From Nevskia sp. (GTDB lineage: Bacteria; Pseudomonadota; Gammaproteobacteria; Nevskiales; Nevskiaceae): a stretch of DNA of 64,000 nucleotides. Under the pieces are notes generated by a model. It was not told where the DNA came from and did no database searches. It saw only the letters and a program-made list of their open reading frames with translations. Made by a program: the position numbers and the translations under genes. The stretch lies in contig JARLJS010000060.1 in NCBI GenBank assembly GCA_031291075.1, forward strand, positions 1-64,000, read 5' to 3'. Below, piece after piece: positions 35,191 through 43,324 of this stretch. Numbering within the stretch: position 1 is the first letter of the stretch; each line of letters opens with the position of its first letter.

Positions 35191-35493
35191 TCAGACGCCG
35201 CGTCTCTCCGCCCTCAAAACGCGCTTGCGCGCCTCTTCCAGCGCATCCCGTAATCCCGGTACGCCGACCGAACCCGCCAATTCAGTACGGGCAAGCTTAG
35301 GCACGGCGTACTCGATCATCCGCAGGTACAAGTCCAGCGCCCGGCCGGGATCGTTTGCGGCCACAGCATCAAGCCAGCGCTGCACGTGTTCTGCGTTGCG
35401 CTCGGCGAGAAGGGCCATCGTTCCGCGGATGTCAGCGGTTACGCGGTTCGGGGTGCCTTTCTGGCGACCGCCCGTTTTAGTGCCCTTTGCCAT
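35191..35493 (-). CDS. Phage-type small protein of the GxQKGTPNR family
   Basis: A 100-residue basic protein beginning MAKGTKTGGRQKGTPNRVTADIR, followed by a helical part (LLAERNAEHVQRWLDAVAANDPGRALDLYLRMIEYAVPKLARTEL). This pattern is common in prophages and plasmids and is sometimes called small-terminase-like or DUF5681-like; the function is not proven. ATG at 35493 is chosen because conservation starts there; an upstream extension to 35535 is possible. No packaging genes are nearby. Confidence 0.6.
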   Translation of the reverse strand: MAKGTKTGGRQKGTPNRVTADIRGTMALLAERNAEHVQRWLDAVAANDPGRALDLYLRMIEYAVPKLARTELAGSVGVPGLRDALEEARKRVLRAERRGV

Positions 35494-35564
35494 CGGTCTA
35501 CTGCTGTCTAGTTTAGACGCGAGACATTGTGTCACACGGCCGAAGCTGGCGACAGAATAGAGCC

Positions 35565-35819
35565 TCAGCTCGGTACAGATCGCGCCGCCGCAGCGTAGTT
35601 CTTTGCGAACCTAACCAGATCGCCCCCGCAAGCGGCAAGCGCTTCATCGACAGCAACCCAGTCCAGGCGGCGGTGTCTGCGCTCATAGTCGCTGACGTAA
35701 CTTTGATGCCGCCCCAATCGCTGCGCCAATTGCATCTGGGTCAAGCCCGCGTCAACGCGAACCTGCTTCAGCAGGTCGCGGAAAAGCTCGCGCTTGGCGC
35801 TGTAGAGCTGCTTGCCCAT
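35565..35819 (-). CDS. XRE-family helix-turn-helix repressor
   Basis: An 84-residue Cro/CI-type DNA-binding protein. The HTH is RVDAGLTQMQLAQRLGRHQSYVSDYERRHRRLDWVAVDEAL (about residues 21-61), with Gln and Ser residues at the usual contact positions. No second domain. It is divergent from the exported-protein gene, and the 96-bp spacer between them holds a perfect 11-bp inverted repeat that is the natural operator candidate. Confidence 0.85.
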   Translation of the reverse strand: MGKQLYSAKRELFRDLLKQVRVDAGLTQMQLAQRLGRHQSYVSDYERRHRRLDWVAVDEALAACGGDLVRFAKNYAAAARSVPS

Positions 35820-35830
35820 GCAGCGACCCT

Positions 35831-35866
35831 AATATCTGCTTCTCAGTTATCTAAAAAGCAGATATT
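35831..35866. promoter_or_regulatory. Operator candidate between the XRE gene and the divergent exported gene
   Basis: AATATCTGCTT (35831-35841) and its exact complement AAGCAGATATT (35856-35866) with a 14-bp spacer. AT-rich in a GC-rich island. It begins 11 bp upstream of the repressor ATG and ends 50 bp before the exported gene, so one bound repressor could control both. Confidence 0.65.
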
Positions 35867-35915
35867 GTCCCGAGCAAATCGCTCTAATTCTCAGCGCCAA
35901 AAGGTGGGCTAGGTC

Positions 35916-36875
35916 GTGAACAGGCTATTGTCGGTGCCACGGTGCCTTGCGCCATTCTTAGTCGGCATAGTCGGAGCGACTACGCTTCAGGCCAAAGCTA
36001 CTGACCCACAGCTGGCGGCGGCCAAAGCACACGCTGCACAGGCTCACGCAGACTTTCTTGCAGCCGAGCGCGCCCAGGTGCTTTGTACGGCGACCCGCGA
36101 ATACCGCTTCTTCGCAGCCGCGGTAAATCTGCAAAGAGCATCAGTAACAAGGGAACTGGCTGACGCGGCCGAGCAGCTAGGTTCGTTGCCCGATGACAAG
36201 ATGAAGGAAATGGCGGATTCCGGAGCAAGAGCCCAAGCGACAATTTCCGAAAACTGGCCGGTGTATCTGTCGCTCGGCGGAACGGCATCTGCGCCTAAAG
36301 ATGTTACACCCCCAGAAAATCCGTGTGCTGCGCAAATTGATGTCGTGACCTCGACCAACGCTGCAGCGAAGTCCGCAGACGACACCGTGGCGCAATTGGC
36401 GCAATTGGCGGATGGCTCAGAGCAGTCCCCAAAAAACGGTAAGCAAATAGCCGGCGCTCGCAGGGAGATTGAAAACGCACTACGGCTCGCAACGACAGCC
36501 GCGAGCAGAGCAACAGACAGCGCCGTTGATGCTCTTCAAGCTGCGCAGGACGCCAATAGCCGAAAGAAGGCCAAAAACAATTTGACATACGCCCAGGCAG
36601 CGGCTGTCGCAGCAGCCGTAACGGCTGTCTACGCGCGCATCGCGGATGGTGATGAGGCGATAGAGGGCATTAACCGCCTCGCCGTCTTGGCAGGTTACCG
36701 CTATCTTGAGGCGTCACGCTTCGATGCCGCTATTGAGAAGGCTGTGCCGACGACAGACGCCGTGACTGCGCTACGCGGAGAGAGGGCCGATGCGCGAAGA
36801 GCGGCACTTTGGCTGGAAGCACCGCCTGGGTCGCGCACCCCTCTAATTGTCGGAGCTGAAGGAACGCGGCCATGA
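35916..36875 (+). CDS. Exported Ala-rich helical protein of unknown function
   Basis: A 319-residue protein with a signal peptide (basic MNRLLSVPR, hydrophobic core to about 22, cleavage near LQA-KA). The mature part is Ala/Asp/Thr-rich, with long predicted helices (about 28-85 and 170-240) and only two Cys apart from the signal. The codon choice and lower G+C differ from the flanking chromosome, which points to separate ancestry. GTG at 35916 is the start. It is the only island gene on the plus strand, divergent from the XRE repressor, so it is likely cargo under that repressor. I do not recognise the family. Confidence 0.65.
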   Translation: MNRLLSVPRCLAPFLVGIVGATTLQAKATDPQLAAAKAHAAQAHADFLAAERAQVLCTATREYRFFAAAVNLQRASVTRELADAAEQLGSLPDDKMKEMADSGARAQATISENWPVYLSLGGTASAPKDVTPPENPCAAQIDVVTSTNAAAKSADDTVAQLAQLADGSEQSPKNGKQIAGARREIENALRLATTAASRATDSAVDALQAAQDANSRKKAKNNLTYAQAAAVAAAVTAVYARIADGDEAIEGINRLAVLAGYRYLEASRFDAAIEKAVPTTDAVTALRGERADARRAALWLEAPPGSRTPLIVGAEGTRP

Positions 36876-36948
36876 TTGGGTTGTGCCGCCGCCATTCTAA
36901 TTAGATTCAATGCCGTTGTGGACGCGCGTTGCCGCCCACGTCGTGCCC

Positions 36949-37278
36949 TTAGTGCAACCGGTAGTCCCCCGGCAGATCGAAGTTCGCCAAGGTACGCCCC
37001 CAGGCGCTACGGTTCGCGTTGTCCCTCGACAGCCCCGCGTCGTATTCCATGATAGCCGCCCGCTCCTCGTAAGCCTCTCGGACAGCCTCGGGGTCAAGCG
37101 TGAGGGCGGGTTCGGTCGCGGGAATTACCAGCGCCATAACTTCGGCCTTGCGCCGACGCAGTTCAGCCATCAGCGCGTCGGGCAGCGGTGCCGGCGCCTC
37201 CACGATCAGCCGGCCGCCATGAACGCTGAATCGCGCCCCGCGCTGGTAAGCTTCGTTCAGCAAGGCGGCTGCGTTCAT
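36949..37278 (-). CDS. TubC-N-like docking-domain protein
   Basis: A 109-residue protein. The first 50 residues (LLNEAYQRGARFSVHGGRLIVEAPAPLPDALMAELRRRKAEVMALV) have the pattern of the TubC N-terminal docking domain, often found as a free-standing protein beside phage and plasmid replication genes. The remainder (EAYEERAAIMEYDAGLSRDNANRSAWGR) looks helical. Its start overlaps the end of the DUF3631 gene by 4 bp, so it is made with the replication module. Function unknown; an adaptor role is a guess. Confidence 0.6.
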   Translation of the reverse strand: MNAAALLNEAYQRGARFSVHGGRLIVEAPAPLPDALMAELRRRKAEVMALVIPATEPALTLDPEAVREAYEERAAIMEYDAGLSRDNANRSAWGRTLANFDLPGDYRLH

Positions 37279-38780
37279 AGCTCGACCCTCCAGCACATGC
37301 CGGCCGTGTCTTGCGGCGGATTCGACGGTCTGGAGCCGTCACACGGTAACAACGCAGCAACGGCGCCGGTTTCAGCGGTTTCCGCTGCCGTCACAGCCGC
37401 GCCGATGTGACGGCTCGAAAAATCGCTGGAAGCCTTGGCAGTATCGGCTTGTGACGGTGTAACGGTAGAAAAGCCGCTTTGCGGTGTGGATGCAGGCAGA
37501 TAACGGGCGAAAGCGTCGGCGAACTGCTCTCGCTTGTAGCCCTTGGCGGTTCCATCGCCGGTTCGGATCGTGCCCGGCGCGATCCCGTAGCGCTTCAGCA
37601 GCTTCGCGATCTGCGGCCCGGTGATGGGCTTGCCGCGGTCGTACTCGGCCCAGTAAGCTGCATCGTCGGCGATCAGACGTTCGATCAGGCGTGTGGTGTA
37701 AAGGCGGTCACAATGTTCAGCGTCGAATGCCGACCGGATGTCACGCAACAGTTCCGTGCCGGTGCTATCGGGGACGTGTCCGGCGCCAATCAGAGATTGC
37801 ACCGCGGCGGCGACTCGCTCGGCCCAGCTTCCGCCGGCCGCGTGGGCGATGGCGAACAATGGCTCCCAATTATCGGCGGCGCGGTTGTGCAGAGTTTCCG
37901 GCAAGGAAGGCCGGGCCGCGCGTAGGTCGGCCACATGGTCGCCGGCCCAGCGCGCCAGCTTACGGCGCAGGTCCGGGAATTGGTGCATGTGGCGCAGCTT
38001 CTCGACCCGCTCGCCGGGCGCCAGACGTTGCATGCTGAGAATCACGGCGCGGTCTTCGATGGTTCCCGGCAACCGGCCGATGCCGGCGATCGCTTTGGCG
38101 CACCATGTCGAGAATGTGCGCGGCTCGTGGTTATCGCCCACCACGCGGATGACGAAGGCAGCGCTGCGCGTGTGCCCGCTATCGATGATGCCGCGCATTT
38201 CCTCGTTGTCACGCAGAAAGCTGTCGGCCTCGTCCAGCAGCAGCGTTGGCTTGGCAATCTCAACGGTGCGGAATAGCGCCGCGCCGGTGATGTTGGACGC
38301 GGGCAGCGGGCGGTTGCAGACGCGGCCCACCAGATCGAGCACAGTAGATTTGCCGCAACCTTTTTCCGGCGCTGTGATAAACAGCAGCGGCAAGCATTCG
38401 AAAGACTCGCTGACGTAGGTCAGCGCTACCCACAGCGCAACCACGGTGTCGCCGTGTCTGGGTAGGTGTAGGAAGCGCGCGCACAGTGTCACGATTTCGT
38501 CGAGCACGTCGGCGCCGCAAACGGGATCGGGCCAGGGTTCCATTTCTGGGAAGCTCAGCGGTTGCCCGGCGCTGGTATCTTCAGATTCGCCGCGAGCCCT
38601 TTTCACCTCGGCGTCCAGCACGGACACGCGCTTGATGCCGAGTGCTTCGGCTTCTCTCTCCCGCACACGTTCATATTCGAGCGGCGGGAGTCTCGACAGG
38701 CGGGACACAGCTTCGGAAAGATCAGGCAAGGGCGCTTCCACGCCCGGCGGCGGTGGGCTGCTCGAATTTTCAGGCGACAC
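37275..38780 (-). CDS. DUF3631 ATPase of the island replication module
   Basis: A 501-residue P-loop ATPase. Walker A is APEKGCGKST at 137-146, with Walker B LLLDEAD about 35 residues later and an arginine-rich sensor region (GTIEDRAVILSM). The C-terminal third is the DUF3631 region (DIRSAFDAEHCDRLYTTRLIERLIADDAAYWAEYDRGKPIT), followed by a low-complexity Ala/Thr tail. DUF3631 proteins pair with Toprim primases in mobile elements and are thought to be replicative helicase-like. GTG at 38780 overlaps the primase end by 11 bp. Confidence 0.8.
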   Translation of the reverse strand: MSPENSSSPPPPGVEAPLPDLSEAVSRLSRLPPLEYERVREREAEALGIKRVSVLDAEVKRARGESEDTSAGQPLSFPEMEPWPDPVCGADVLDEIVTLCARFLHLPRHGDTVVALWVALTYVSESFECLPLLFITAPEKGCGKSTVLDLVGRVCNRPLPASNITGAALFRTVEIAKPTLLLDEADSFLRDNEEMRGIIDSGHTRSAAFVIRVVGDNHEPRTFSTWCAKAIAGIGRLPGTIEDRAVILSMQRLAPGERVEKLRHMHQFPDLRRKLARWAGDHVADLRAARPSLPETLHNRAADNWEPLFAIAHAAGGSWAERVAAAVQSLIGAGHVPDSTGTELLRDIRSAFDAEHCDRLYTTRLIERLIADDAAYWAEYDRGKPITGPQIAKLLKRYGIAPGTIRTGDGTAKGYKREQFADAFARYLPASTPQSGFSTVTPSQADTAKASSDFSSRHIGAAVTAAETAETGAVAALLPCDGSRPSNPPQDTAGMCWRVEL

Positions 38781-39783
38781 GGCGCACCTCCAGGGCAGAC
38801 AGTAGCGCCTCGCGCGCAGCCGCAATGCCGTAGCTCGCTGCGTAGTCGTTCCAATCGGTGCCGGTGTCGCCGTCGTTGAAGTTCGGATAGACGATCACTC
38901 CCGACACAGCTGCTGCCGCTCGGCGCGCTTTGCATAGACCCGGATTGCCGGGCGTCTCGGTGTCGTTGTCGGCGCAGATCACGAAACGCGCGGTCGGGTG
39001 AACCTTCACCACCGCACGCGCGACCGGTTCCAGGTTCCCGGCGTCGAAGGCACAAGCCACTGACCAGCCCGCAGCAGCGTGAATCGTCGCGGCGGTGGCG
39101 TAGCCCTCTGCAATCGCCAGCACTTCCCCAGCGGCCTGCGGCGGGCTTCCAAGTAGATAGAAACACCCGGCCTTTGCCGTGGCGGTCAGGAATCGCTTAC
39201 CGCCGTCCGGTGCGATGAATTGCAGGCCGTGGAGCGTTCCCGCAACATCCGTCACCGGAACAATCAGCAGATCACCACGCTGCCGCAGCGCGTGCGTGCC
39301 GACATCCTTGCGCCGAAGGTAGGGGTGGTCGCCGCGAGCCCCGCCAGCGGCCCGCCAGAGCGTTGCAGCGCGTTGCCGGCAGGCCAGTTGCTCCCGCGCG
39401 TGCTCTGCATCGCGTAAGGCTCGCGCGGCCGTCATGCGCTTCCGATGCGCGGCCAGCTCGGCGCGGGTCAGCGTGCGCCCAACGTCGGCCCGCCAGGTTG
39501 AACAGGCGCCCGTTCTCCAGTGACCGAATGCGCCCGCGGGCACACCGTCAAAGTGCAGCACATACCAGCCGTTCCGGGTTCCGTGTTTGTCGCCCTCGCC
39601 GTGGAAGCGGTGCAGCACGCCATCGGCGACAATCTCGGCATCGGTAACGAGGCCGGCGGCGTGCATGGCATCGCGGAATGCTATCTCTACACTGGCGAGC
39701 GTGCGATACCTGTGCGTGTCGGATGTTGAGGTATCAGGCCGCCCGGTGGACCAGACCGGCGCGGCCATTTGGTTTGCGGCCAC
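38770..39783 (-). CDS. Toprim-domain DNA primase
   Basis: A 337-residue primase-like protein. The N-terminal half includes a Trp/His-rich segment (HGTRNGWYVLHFDGVPAGAFGHWRTG) found in plasmid and phage primases. The C-terminal Toprim domain shows the acidic Glu in LAIAEGYATAATIHAAAGW and the DxD-like ICADND motif. It should lay primers for island replication together with the DUF3631 ATPase. It starts directly after the AlpA-like gene. Confidence 0.82.
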   Translation of the reverse strand: MAANQMAAPVWSTGRPDTSTSDTHRYRTLASVEIAFRDAMHAAGLVTDAEIVADGVLHRFHGEGDKHGTRNGWYVLHFDGVPAGAFGHWRTGACSTWRADVGRTLTRAELAAHRKRMTAARALRDAEHAREQLACRQRAATLWRAAGGARGDHPYLRRKDVGTHALRQRGDLLIVPVTDVAGTLHGLQFIAPDGGKRFLTATAKAGCFYLLGSPPQAAGEVLAIAEGYATAATIHAAAGWSVACAFDAGNLEPVARAVVKVHPTARFVICADNDTETPGNPGLCKARRAAAAVSGVIVYPNFNDGDTGTDWNDYAASYGIAAAREALLSALEVRRVA

Positions 39784-40023
39784 CTATTCGGCAGCCTCGC
39801 CGGCACCTTCTTTCATATTCGCTAGAACAGTGCGCAGTTCGCCCACACTCCATGCAGTTGTCCGGCCGAACTTACGGGGCCGCGGCAGCAACCCGGATCG
39901 AACGCGACGCCAGACTGTCGCAGCGCTTATAGAAAACAGCGACTCAACAACGGGTTGCCTTACATGTGCGGACGATGGCAGTTCGTCAAAATTACGAAGT
40001 GAATCTGATATGCAGCGGTTCAT
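39784..40023 (-). CDS. AlpA-like helix-turn-helix regulator
   Basis: A 79-residue protein with a MerR/AlpA-type winged HTH: LFSISAATVWRRVRSGLLPRPRKFGRTTAWSVGELRTVL (about residues 29-68). AlpA-family proteins activate or direct excision of tRNA-integrated islands. It is directly followed by the primase gene, so it may lead that operon. Confidence 0.75.
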   Translation of the reverse strand: MNRCISDSLRNFDELPSSAHVRQPVVESLFSISAATVWRRVRSGLLPRPRKFGRTTAWSVGELRTVLANMKEGAGEAAE

Positions 40024-40140
40024 ACCGGCTCCCTGTGGTGTGGTGTGTGCCGGTGTGAATTGAATGCCATAACTTCGGCATGGGACAAATCGCGGCGACG
40101 GGACGCGGTATTTCCCCCACTGCTGGTTCGGGCCCCGCTT

Positions 40141-40956
40141 TCAGCCCCGAAGGTCTTTGATGCCCCTGAAAAAATCCCGCACGGTTTCCGCCGAAATGAC
40201 TGACTCGTCTGGTATCTCGAACCCCACGCGCGTTGTGGTGGCGATGGCACGGAACAGCTCTTGATCGGGCTCCTGGTCGTGATATTCCTTCAGAAACAAT
40301 TTTGCAAAAGCCTTCGGTGCCGCCTGCTCATCCTGCGGGCGCGGCAGAATGTGAAAGCCTTTCTCTGCCTTGATCCGTTCCCCTTTCATTTCCAGCACCA
40401 TGGCTTCGAGCACGTCCTTCAAATCAGCTCCGGGCAGCATCCCGTCGGAGCTGGAATCCTTTGCCCATGCCAGTGCATTTGATTCGTTGGCGGGTTCACA
40501 GAAATTGCCCTTGATTTTCAAGAGCACCGCGGCACCGTATTCGGCCGGCAAGTAGCGGAGCACGCAACGATCTTCCAGCCGCGTGCATTGCAGTTCCGAG
40601 AGTAGTACATGCGCCGCCTTTTCGACACGCTCGAACCGCTTTGCATCTAGGGCGCGGCCTCCGGTGTTATTGCGCTTCGGCGCTGTTTTCTGTTCGTCAC
40701 GCAGTCGGTATAGTTCAAAATGCGCATGCTGCCAATACCACCACATGGAGCCGGCTGCCACAATCGCGCCCTCGCCGGGCACCCGCTTCTCGAATGCGTC
40801 CCAAACAGTGCGCATCAATGGCGAGTCACGCCACCGCTCGATAGCTTCCGCGAAGCTATACCATTGAAGATCTTCGCGGGCAGCTTGGGCACAGTCACTC
40901 AAGTAGCGGTGCAGTTGGGCATTCTGATCACCCGATTTCTCGAAGCTAGCGGGCAT
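40141..40956 (-). CDS. Unknown 271-residue island protein
   Basis: A soluble, charged protein that I cannot place. Residues 4-26 (FEKSGDQNAQLHRYLSDC...) closely resemble the N terminus of the HigA-like antitoxin 450 bp upstream (FEKSRDLNAELRAYLEE...), and the DNA is also similar there. The rest, starting WYSFAEAIERWRDSP, shows mixed helices and no catalytic motif I know. ATG at 40956. It may be cargo, possibly a toxin- or defence-related protein joined to an antitoxin-like head (inference). Confidence 0.6.
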   Translation of the reverse strand: MPASFEKSGDQNAQLHRYLSDCAQAAREDLQWYSFAEAIERWRDSPLMRTVWDAFEKRVPGEGAIVAAGSMWWYWQHAHFELYRLRDEQKTAPKRNNTGGRALDAKRFERVEKAAHVLLSELQCTRLEDRCVLRYLPAEYGAAVLLKIKGNFCEPANESNALAWAKDSSSDGMLPGADLKDVLEAMVLEMKGERIKAEKGFHILPRPQDEQAAPKAFAKLFLKEYHDQEPDQELFRAIATTTRVGFEIPDESVISAETVRDFFRGIKDLRG

Positions 40957-41018
40957 GTTCCGGCGCTCGGTCAGATGTTTAGATGTGCTCCGAGTTGTGC
41001 ATGCCTATCGTTCGCCGC

Positions 41019-41426
41019 TCAGCCATTGACCGCTTCGCGCAGCACGCGCGGATGCTTGGCCGCGATCTTGAGCAAGGTCTGCGCGGCACCGCTCGGTTCG
41101 CGCCGGCCCTGTTCCCAGTCCTGAAGAGTACGCACGGAAACGCCCATAGCCATGGCAAACTCACCTTGGGAAAGGCCGGTGCCAGCTCGCGCGGCGGCAA
41201 TCGAGAGCCGCCCGGCCGGAATGATCTGCTCCTTTTCCACGGTGCCGTCGCTGCGGGTGATTCGGCGCAGGATCGTGCCATCCGGTTGCGGAATGAAGTC
41301 CGTTTTGCGCGCCCAAAGGGGCTTGCCCGCACGCTTGGTTTCTTCGAGATAAGCACGCAGCTCGGCATTCAGATCGCGCGACTTCTCGAATGCAGCGAGC
41401 GCCTTACCGCTTAGTTTCTTGCTCAT
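41019..41426 (-). CDS. XRE-type antitoxin (HigA/NadS-like)
   Basis: A 135-residue DNA-binding antitoxin. The N terminus is FEKSRDLNAELRAYLEETKRAG. The C-terminal XRE HTH spans about 83-120 (LSQGEFAMAMGVSVRTLQDWEQGRREPSGAAQTLL). The 5' end overlaps the toxin gene by 23 bp, the usual coupling of HigBA-type pairs in which the toxin comes first. It should bind its toxin and the promoter repeats at 41759-41787. Confidence 0.82.
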   Translation of the reverse strand: MSKKLSGKALAAFEKSRDLNAELRAYLEETKRAGKPLWARKTDFIPQPDGTILRRITRSDGTVEKEQIIPAGRLSIAAARAGTGLSQGEFAMAMGVSVRTLQDWEQGRREPSGAAQTLLKIAAKHPRVLREAVNG

Positions 41427-41751
41427 CGTCATGCCTCTTGCGGATCGCCTTTAGGACACCCGCATCAATGTTTGCCGTCACGTTCTTGGCGTAGAGCATG
41501 ACCAGCACCACTTGCCCATTGGCGAGGCGCAGGAAGTAGATCACGCGCACGCCACCTCTCTTGCCCCGGCCCGGCGCGCTCCAGCGCAACTTGCGGCAGC
41601 CGCCCGATCCGGGGATTACATCGCCGGCATCGGGCTGCTCGGTGATAAAGCGCTGCAACTCGCCGAACTCGTCATCGCTCAAATACAGTTCGCGGACTTT
41701 CGAGAATGGCGGCAACTCGACAAAGGTAAATAGGGGCTTAGTGTACGGCAT
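41404..41751 (-). CDS. RelE/HigB2-like toxin
   Basis: A 115-residue member of the RelE/HigB2 superfamily, mRNA interferases that act at the ribosome. The core strand pattern is CRKLRWSAPGRGKRGGVRVIYFLRLANGQVVLVMLYAKN, with the basic residues that typically form the active site. First gene of the toxin-antitoxin pair, reading out of the spacer next to the integrase gene. It probably stabilises the island in the host. Confidence 0.85.
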   Translation of the reverse strand: MPYTKPLFTFVELPPFSKVRELYLSDDEFGELQRFITEQPDAGDVIPGSGGCRKLRWSAPGRGKRGGVRVIYFLRLANGQVVLVMLYAKNVTANIDAGVLKAIRKRHDDEQETKR

Positions 41752-41758
41752 TGCGGTA

Positions 41759-41787
41759 TATCATGCCAGTTCGTAGCGTATCATGCC
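41759..41787 (-). promoter_or_regulatory. Operator repeats of the toxin-antitoxin pair
   Basis: TATCATGCC occurs at 41759-41767 and 41779-41787, 20 bp apart (two helical turns, same face), just upstream of the toxin start. This fits a binding site for the antitoxin HTH. Confidence 0.5.
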
Positions 41788-41790
41788 GTC

Positions 41791-43047
41791 TCAGTGTGCC
41801 GGCTTGTGCGGGAAAGCTACCACCTTGCCCTGCTGCTTCCCGGTCAGCAGCTCGGACAGCGCGGCGCCCCACCGCTCCAACGCCTGCCGCTTCTCGCGGT
41901 CGTACTCATGCAGGTCGTAAGTCGCGCCGATACTGCGGTCCTTGTGGTTCAGCACCTTGTCTTGCACGAACCGCGTAACGCCCAGCCGCCCCATGTTCGT
42001 GGCGCAGCTGCGGCGCAGATCGTGCGGCGTCCACCGATCTTCGACGCCGCGTTGATTCAGCCAGTCGCGCACGGCATGGGATAGCGCCACGACGGTCAGC
42101 GACTTGGCAGCGTCGCGGGCGCCGGGGAATACCCAGCGCTCGGACAGCGCCAGGGTCTTGAGTTCGGCCAGCACGCCTTGCGCGAGCGCCGGCAGGTAGA
42201 CACGATGCGCCAGCTTGTTCTTCGACTTGGCGGCCGGGATCGTCCACCACTGCCCTTCGATTTCCGGCCATTCCAGGCCGGCCACCTCGCCCGGCCGCTG
42301 CCCGGTGACAAGAATCAGCTTGAGCGCCAGCGCCGTATGCCGGGCCATCGGCGCGGTATCCAGGCCGCACCATGCCTCCCGGATTTCCTCGTCGCTCAGC
42401 ACGCGCTCGCGCGGTGCTTCCACTGCACGCCGTTCCACCAGCGCAGCCGGGTTCGCCTGGTTGTTCATCAGGTCGCGCGCAATGGCGAAGTTGAACAGCT
42501 TGCGCACCAGCGCCAGCGTGCGGTTCGCCATGACTCCCGCCCCGCGCGACTTGATCCCGTCCAGCAGCCGGTTTACCTCCGCGCGGGTAATGTCCCTCGC
42601 CTTGCGGCTGCCCCAGGCCGGCAGCACGTCGGCGTCAAGGATCCGCTGGTCCTCGCGCCAGGACCGTTTTTTCGCCCGCGCGTGGTGCTCCATGTAGAGC
42701 GCGGCCAGATCGCGCACGGTCGGATGCCGGACCGATTCGGAGTGCGCCCGGATCGCCGTCTCGCGCTTGCGCTGCTTCGTCGCGGCGGGATCGTCACCCT
42801 CGGCCAGCAGCTTCGCCGCCGCCGCGTGCAGCTTGCGCGCGCCGGTCAGATCGAGCCCGGCTTTGGGGTCGTACTCGCCATATACGAGGCGCCGGCGGCG
42901 ACCGTGGAAGTCGTAGACGAACTCGAACGACTTGCGCCCGCTCAGGCGCACCCGCACCCCGAAGCCGGGGGCGGAAGGATCGCGGAGGAAGTAGTCGGCG
43001 TCCCTCGGTTGCAGGGCGCGGATCGTCAGATCGGTCAGTTTCTTCAT
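41791..43047 (-). CDS. Tyrosine integrase of the island (DUF4102/P4 type)
   Basis: A 418-residue site-specific recombinase. The N-terminal DUF4102 arm-binding domain is followed by a core-binding domain and the catalytic domain with Arg in TGQRPGEVAGLEW, HDLRRS, the second His in LNHKD and the Tyr in TYDLHEYDREKRQALERW. Recombines the 52-bp tRNA-Lys repeats. It lies 180 bp from attR, with arm-type repeats in between, the classical order for such islands. Confidence 0.95.
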   Translation of the reverse strand: MKKLTDLTIRALQPRDADYFLRDPSAPGFGVRVRLSGRKSFEFVYDFHGRRRRLVYGEYDPKAGLDLTGARKLHAAAAKLLAEGDDPAATKQRKRETAIRAHSESVRHPTVRDLAALYMEHHARAKKRSWREDQRILDADVLPAWGSRKARDITRAEVNRLLDGIKSRGAGVMANRTLALVRKLFNFAIARDLMNNQANPAALVERRAVEAPRERVLSDEEIREAWCGLDTAPMARHTALALKLILVTGQRPGEVAGLEWPEIEGQWWTIPAAKSKNKLAHRVYLPALAQGVLAELKTLALSERWVFPGARDAAKSLTVVALSHAVRDWLNQRGVEDRWTPHDLRRSCATNMGRLGVTRFVQDKVLNHKDRSIGATYDLHEYDREKRQALERWGAALSELLTGKQQGKVVAFPHKPAH

Positions 43048-43059
43048 GGAGTCGCCTCA

Positions 43060-43135
43060 AAGGAACCCAGCCGTTCTGGGTTCCTCTCTGGGTTCCTCCA
43101 CATGCTGCACTGTCCTGAAACGAAAAGGAACCCAG
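43060..43135. repeat. Right integrase arm-type sites
   Basis: TGGGTTCCT at 43077-43085 and 43089-43097, matching the left-end pair, plus two inverted copies (AGGAACCCA near 43061 and 43126). Together they form a likely integrase and excisionase landing zone beside attR. Confidence 0.55.
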
Positions 43136-43225
43136 TGAGACGATAAAACACGTCAACTTATTGATTTTACGTGATACTAAACTGACTTGTGAGACGGTGC
43201 GAAACCGCCTGAAACCGTATATTTC

Positions 43226-43277
43226 CTGACTCTTAATCAGTAGGTTCTGGGTTCGAGTCCCTGACAGCCCACCAATC
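43226..43277 (+). repeat. Right attachment repeat (attR)
   Basis: A copy of the tRNA-Lys 3' half (one mismatch to attL over 52 bp), left at the distal end of the island. It has no 5' half, so no functional tRNA is made here. Confidence 0.92.
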
Positions 43278-43324
43278 CCCCCGAAACTCCGGCCGGCTTC
43301 GCCGATTCACTGGCGATCCGTGCT

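Larger units (their letters stand above)
34806..43277. mobile_element. Integrative genomic island in tRNA-Lys, about 8.4 kb
   Basis: Bounded by 52-bp direct repeats with the integrase at the right end pointing inward. Contents from left: a phage-type small protein, XRE repressor, exported unknown protein, TubC-like docking protein, DUF3631 ATPase, Toprim primase, AlpA-like regulator, unknown 271-residue protein, toxin-antitoxin pair and integrase. There are no structural or conjugation genes, so it resembles P4-like satellite or phage-inducible elements that carry replication but rely on helpers (inference). Confidence 0.88.

Noticed and set aside
43226-43277. A second tRNA-Lys gene
   Set aside because: Only the 3' part of the tRNA is present; no acceptor 5' strand or D arm. 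It is the attR repeat.
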